Assembly (NCBI RefSeq): GCF_040518285.1
Contig: NZ_CP155449.1
Span: 3,472,001-3,536,000 of the forward strand
From: Knoellia sp. S7-12
GTDB taxonomy: Bacteria; Actinomycetota; Actinomycetes; Actinomycetales; Dermatophilaceae
Reading direction: 5' to 3'
DNA: 64,000 nt
Positions 61,699 through 64,000 of this stretch are shown in pieces (position 1 is the stretch's first letter; each line of letters starts with the position of its first letter). The notes under the pieces were generated by a model. That model saw only the letters and a list, made by a program, of their open reading frames with translations, did no database searches and was not told the DNA's origin. The translations under genes were made by a program, and so were the position numbers.

Positions 61699-62406
61699 GT
61701 GCGCAATGAACCGGTGGGCATCCTTGGCGGAGTAGGGCCCATGGCCACCGTCTACTTCATGCAGCGCGTCCTGGAGATGACCGACGCCGGCCGCGACCAG
61801 GACCATGTCGACATGCTCGTGTGGAACCACGCGAGCATCCCGGACCGGACGGCATACCTCGTCGGAGACAGCGACGAAAGCCCAGGCCCGGTGATGGCCG
61901 AGGACGCCCGGCAGCTCGAGCGCGCCGGCGCGAAGTTCATCGCTCTGCCGTGCAACACGGCGCAGGCGTTCCTCGACGAGGTGCAGGCAGCGGTAGGCAT
62001 CCCGGTCATCGACATCGTCGCCGAGACCGTCGCCGCCGCGCAGGCCGCCGTGCCCGGCCTGACGACGCTGGGCATCCTCGCGACGGACGGGACGCTCCGG
62101 TCCGAGATCTATCACCGAGCGGCCGGGGCCGCTGGGCTCACCCCCGTCACCCCCGATGACGTCGCCCAGAAGGACGTCATGTCGATGATCTATGACGGGG
62201 TCAAGGCGGGTATGCCGGTGGAGCGCGAACGCTTCGACGCTGCGGTGGCGCATTTGCGTGACAAGGGCGCCGGGGCCATCGTGCTCGGCTGCACCGAGTT
62301 GTCGATCCTGCAGACCGACCTCCAGGTGGACGAACCGGACATCGTCGACTCCCTCGACGCACTGGCCGCCCGCACGGTCACCCTCGCCGGTGGCCAGCTG
62401 CGCTGA
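61699..62406 (+). CDS. Aspartate/glutamate racemase
   Basis: A 235-residue PLP-independent racemase. The two catalytic cysteines are in FIALPCNTAQAFLDE and IVLGCTELSILQ; the N-terminus is VGILGGVGPMATVYFMQRVL. The sequence is closer to aspartate racemases (RacD/YgeA) than to MurI, judging by GGVGPMAT. It would supply D-Asp or D-Glu to the ligase at 58688. Confidence 0.9.
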   Translation: MRNEPVGILGGVGPMATVYFMQRVLEMTDAGRDQDHVDMLVWNHASIPDRTAYLVGDSDESPGPVMAEDARQLERAGAKFIALPCNTAQAFLDEVQAAVGIPVIDIVAETVAAAQAAVPGLTTLGILATDGTLRSEIYHRAAGAAGLTPVTPDDVAQKDVMSMIYDGVKAGMPVERERFDAAVAHLRDKGAGAIVLGCTELSILQTDLQVDEPDIVDSLDALAARTVTLAGGQLR

Positions 62407-62452
62407 GCGCTGGCCATGGGGCGATGACGCACCAAGGACTGCCTCTACTGGC

Positions 62453-62463
62453 GTTCACCTGAA
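62453..62463 (+). promoter_or_regulatory. Pho-box-like GTTCACC upstream of ppk1
   Basis: gttcacctgaa lies 18 nt before the ppk1 start and shares gttcacctg with the site upstream of phoU at 38048. Only one good half is present. Confidence 0.3.
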
Positions 62464-62480
62464 CCTGTCACGATGAACGC

Positions 62481-64000
62481 ATGACGACGTCGACGACCTC
62501 CGCCAGCACCCTCGCACAGGACGGGGGGCCCCAGGCGACCGACAAGGCCGCCGTCGAGGACGCTGGCAGGGCTGGCCAGGCCCCGGATGACGGCACGACC
62601 GACGGCACCACCCACGCGACTCACCAGGCCGCGGGGGCATCCGCCGACGCGAGCATCGTGCGAGACGTGTCGATCGCGAGCGCCTCCGCCACCGAGACAC
62701 GCGCCAGCCAGCCACGCGCCTCCAACGGTCGCTTCACGCAGACCAGCGCCCAGGACACAGAGGACGACGCTCTGCCAGCAGACCGGTTCCTCGACCGCGA
62801 GATCTCGTGGCTTCAGTTCAACGAGCGGGTCCTCCAACTCGCCGCCGACGAGAACGTCCCGCTGCTCGAGCGGGCCCGCTTCCTCGCGATCTTCACGTCC
62901 AACCTCGACGAGTTCTTCATGGTGCGCGTCGCCGGCCTCAAGCGCCGCATCGCCACCGGTCTCGCCGTGCGCTCGGCCTCAGGTCTCGAGCCACGCGAGG
63001 TGCTCGAGCAGATCTCCACCGTCGCCCACGAACTCCTCGACCTGCAGGCCCACGTCTATGACGACTTGGTGCAGCCGGCCCTCGAGGACGCCGGCATCCA
63101 GGTCGTCCGCTGGGACGAGCTCTCGCAGGACGAGCAGGTCGAGCTCGGCCAGATGTTCACCGACCGGGTCTTCCCCGTGCTCACCCCGCTCGCCGTCGAC
63201 CCGGCCCACCCTTTCCCCTACATCTCCGGGCTGTCGCTCAACCTCGCCGTGCTACTCGTCAACCCCAAGACCGGCAAGGAGCACTTTGCCCGCGTCAAGG
63301 TCCCCCCGCTCCTCCCCCGCCTCCTCCGGGTGGGCGAGACCGGCTCGGCCGGCGACGTCTACGACGTGCGATTCGTGCCGCTCGAGGACGTCATGGCGGC
63401 CCACCTCGACCAGCTCTTTCCCGGCATGGAGGTGCACGAGCACTACACCTTTCGGGTCACCCGCAACGAGGACCTCGAGGTCGAGGAGGACGACGCCGAG
63501 AATCTCCTCGCCGCCCTCGAGAAGGAGCTGACCCGCCGCCGCTTCGGCCCGCCGGTCCGGCTCGAGGTCGACCGCGAGATGGACGACCACGTCATGGACC
63601 TGCTGGTGCGCGAACTCGGGGTCACCAGCTCAGAGGTCTATCGCCTGCCCGCCCCGCTCGACCTGCGCGGGCTCAACATCATCGCCGACCTCGAGCGCTC
63701 CGACCTGCACTACAAGGCGTTCGTCTCGCGCACCAACAGCGACCTCGCACCGACCGAGAGCGCCAAGGCCCGCGACATCTTCGCGAGCATCCGCAAGCAG
63801 GACGTCCTGCTCCAGCACCCCTACGACTCGTTCTCGACGTCGGTGCAGGCCTTCATCGAGCAGGCCGCCGCCGATCCCAACGTCCTGGCCATCAAGCAGA
63901 CGCTCTATCGCACGAGCGGCGACTCCCCGATCATCGACGCCCTCATCGACGCCGCCGACAGCGGCAAGCAGGTGCTGGCCGTCGTCGAGATCAAGGCCCG
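62481..64000 (+). CDS. ppk1: Polyphosphate kinase 1 (3' end outside window)
   Basis: The frame is open to the window edge (506 codons). Residues 1-90 are an Ala/Thr/Asp-rich, probably disordered extension. The PPK1 N domain starts [20 protein letters not shown]; the head domain follows ([20 protein letters not shown]) and the first catalytic part has [20 protein letters not shown] and [19 protein letters not shown]1 makes polyphosphate from ATP. The catalytic histidines lie further downstream. ATG 62481 is chosen; ATG 62473 is out of frame. Confidence 0.93.
   Translation, partial: MTTSTTSASTLAQDGGPQATDKAAVEDAGRAGQAPDDGTTDGTTHATHQAAGASADASIVRDVSIASASATETRASQPRASNGRFTQTSAQDTEDDALPADRFLDREISWLQFNERVLQLAADENVPLLERARFLAIFTSNLDEFFMVRVAGLKRRIATGLAVRSASGLEPREVLEQISTVAHELLDLQAHVYDDLVQPALEDAGIQVVRWDELSQDEQVELGQMFTDRVFPVLTPLAVDPAHPFPYISGLSLNLAVLLVNPKTGKEHFARVKVPPLLPRLLRVGETGSAGDVYDVRFVPLEDVMAAHLDQLFPGMEVHEHYTFRVTRNEDLEVEEDDAENLLAALEKELTRRRFGPPVRLEVDREMDDHVMDLLVRELGVTSSEVYRLPAPLDLRGLNIIADLERSDLHYKAFVSRTNSDLAPTESAKARDIFASIRKQDVLLQHPYDSFSTSVQAFIEQAAADPNVLAIKQTLYRTSGDSPIIDALIDAADSGKQVLAVVEIKA

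Larger units (their letters stand above)
3108..62217. repeat. Dispersed octamer CGGCATAC, 48 copies in the window
   Basis: By eye I count 28 copies reading cggcatac on the plus strand (e.g. 7581, 11849, 12194, 19757, 23630, 36600, 40846, 52403, 58749, 61850) and 20 on the minus strand (gtatgccg at e.g. 3668, 11381, 14137, 22335, 24873, 38912, 50240, 62210). Every ggcatac found is preceded by C, and the base before that is never T (A, G or C only). At window GC content a given 8-mer of this composition would be expected only a few times. No copy lies in either IS. Confidence 0.8.

Noticed and set aside
61072..62253. 393-residue minus-strand open frame
   Set aside because: Shadow across murJ and the racemase; composition is Arg/Gly/Asp-rich with no domain.

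Overview
The window is high-GC chromosomal DNA from an actinobacterium, most likely a Micrococcales member of the Intrasporangiaceae/Dermacoccaceae/Dermatophilaceae group (the family is inference). Supporting genes are those for mycothiol (mshA, mshD, a mycothiol-dependent formaldehyde dehydrogenase), CarD, GlnR, SenX3/RegX3, Rpf-like lytic transglycosylases, an HbhA-like protein, an LCP ligase, and the gene orders mshA-YbjN-gpm-senX3-regX3-phoU and carD-ispD-ispF-cysS-rlmB. Nothing looks like a prophage, plasmid or CRISPR locus.

Layout. 1-4.3 kb: the end of a secreted haem-peroxidase/RTX/Fn3 protein, then small genes and a HAD phosphatase. 4.3-8.8 kb: an arsenic operon (arsI, aquaglyceroporin, three LMW-phosphatase-type arsenate reductases) with a divergent arsR; an IS481-type element sits in the loop of its terminator hairpin. 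8.9-14.1 kb: ArsR/SRPBCC pair, ung, SGNH hydrolase, acyl-CoA dehydrogenase, MFS transporter. 14.2-17.3 kb: tRNA-Thr(UGU) with a second IS481-type element at its 3' end, then hsp20 with a divergent MerR regulator, and an acyl-CoA-binding protein. 17.3-24.9 kb: two tandem Rpf-like proteins, a ThrE-type exporter coupled to a Ser/Thr kinase, a CBS protein, and an orphan sugar-ABC ATPase followed by a DUF4032 protein. 26-36 kb: small membrane proteins, then rlmB, cysS, MBL hydrolase-mscR, ispF, an SDR, ispD, carD and a lipoprotein. 36-44 kb: regX3-senX3, phoU, gpm, YbjN, mshA. 44-50.8 kb: a TetR-controlled drug ABC exporter, dtd, asparaginase, hbhA and its HTH neighbour. 50.9-57 kb: BKACE, ygfZ-fur, LCP, nitrobindin, DsrE, MoaD. 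57-64 kb: glnR-mshD, an ATP-grasp ligase-MurJ-Asp/Glu racemase cassette, and the start of ppk1.

Working together. Arsenate would be reduced by the ArsC paralogs using mycothiol or thioredoxin, leave as arsenite through the aquaglyceroporin, and organoarsenicals would be cleaved by ArsI. SenX3-RegX3, PhoU and PPK1 form a phosphate set. The ATP-grasp ligase, MurJ homologue and racemase look like a unit that makes a D-amino acid, adds it to a peptidoglycan precursor and flips the product.

Two signals stand out. First, the octamer CGGCATAC (either strand) occurs 48 times by my reading, roughly once per 1.3 kb, in several reading frames and between genes, including as an inverted pair forming the phoU terminator; this resembles DNA uptake sequences of other bacteria. 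Second, the ATP-grasp/MurJ/racemase cassette. Many genes also have an apparent -10 box 6-8 nt before the start codon, suggesting leaderless transcripts.
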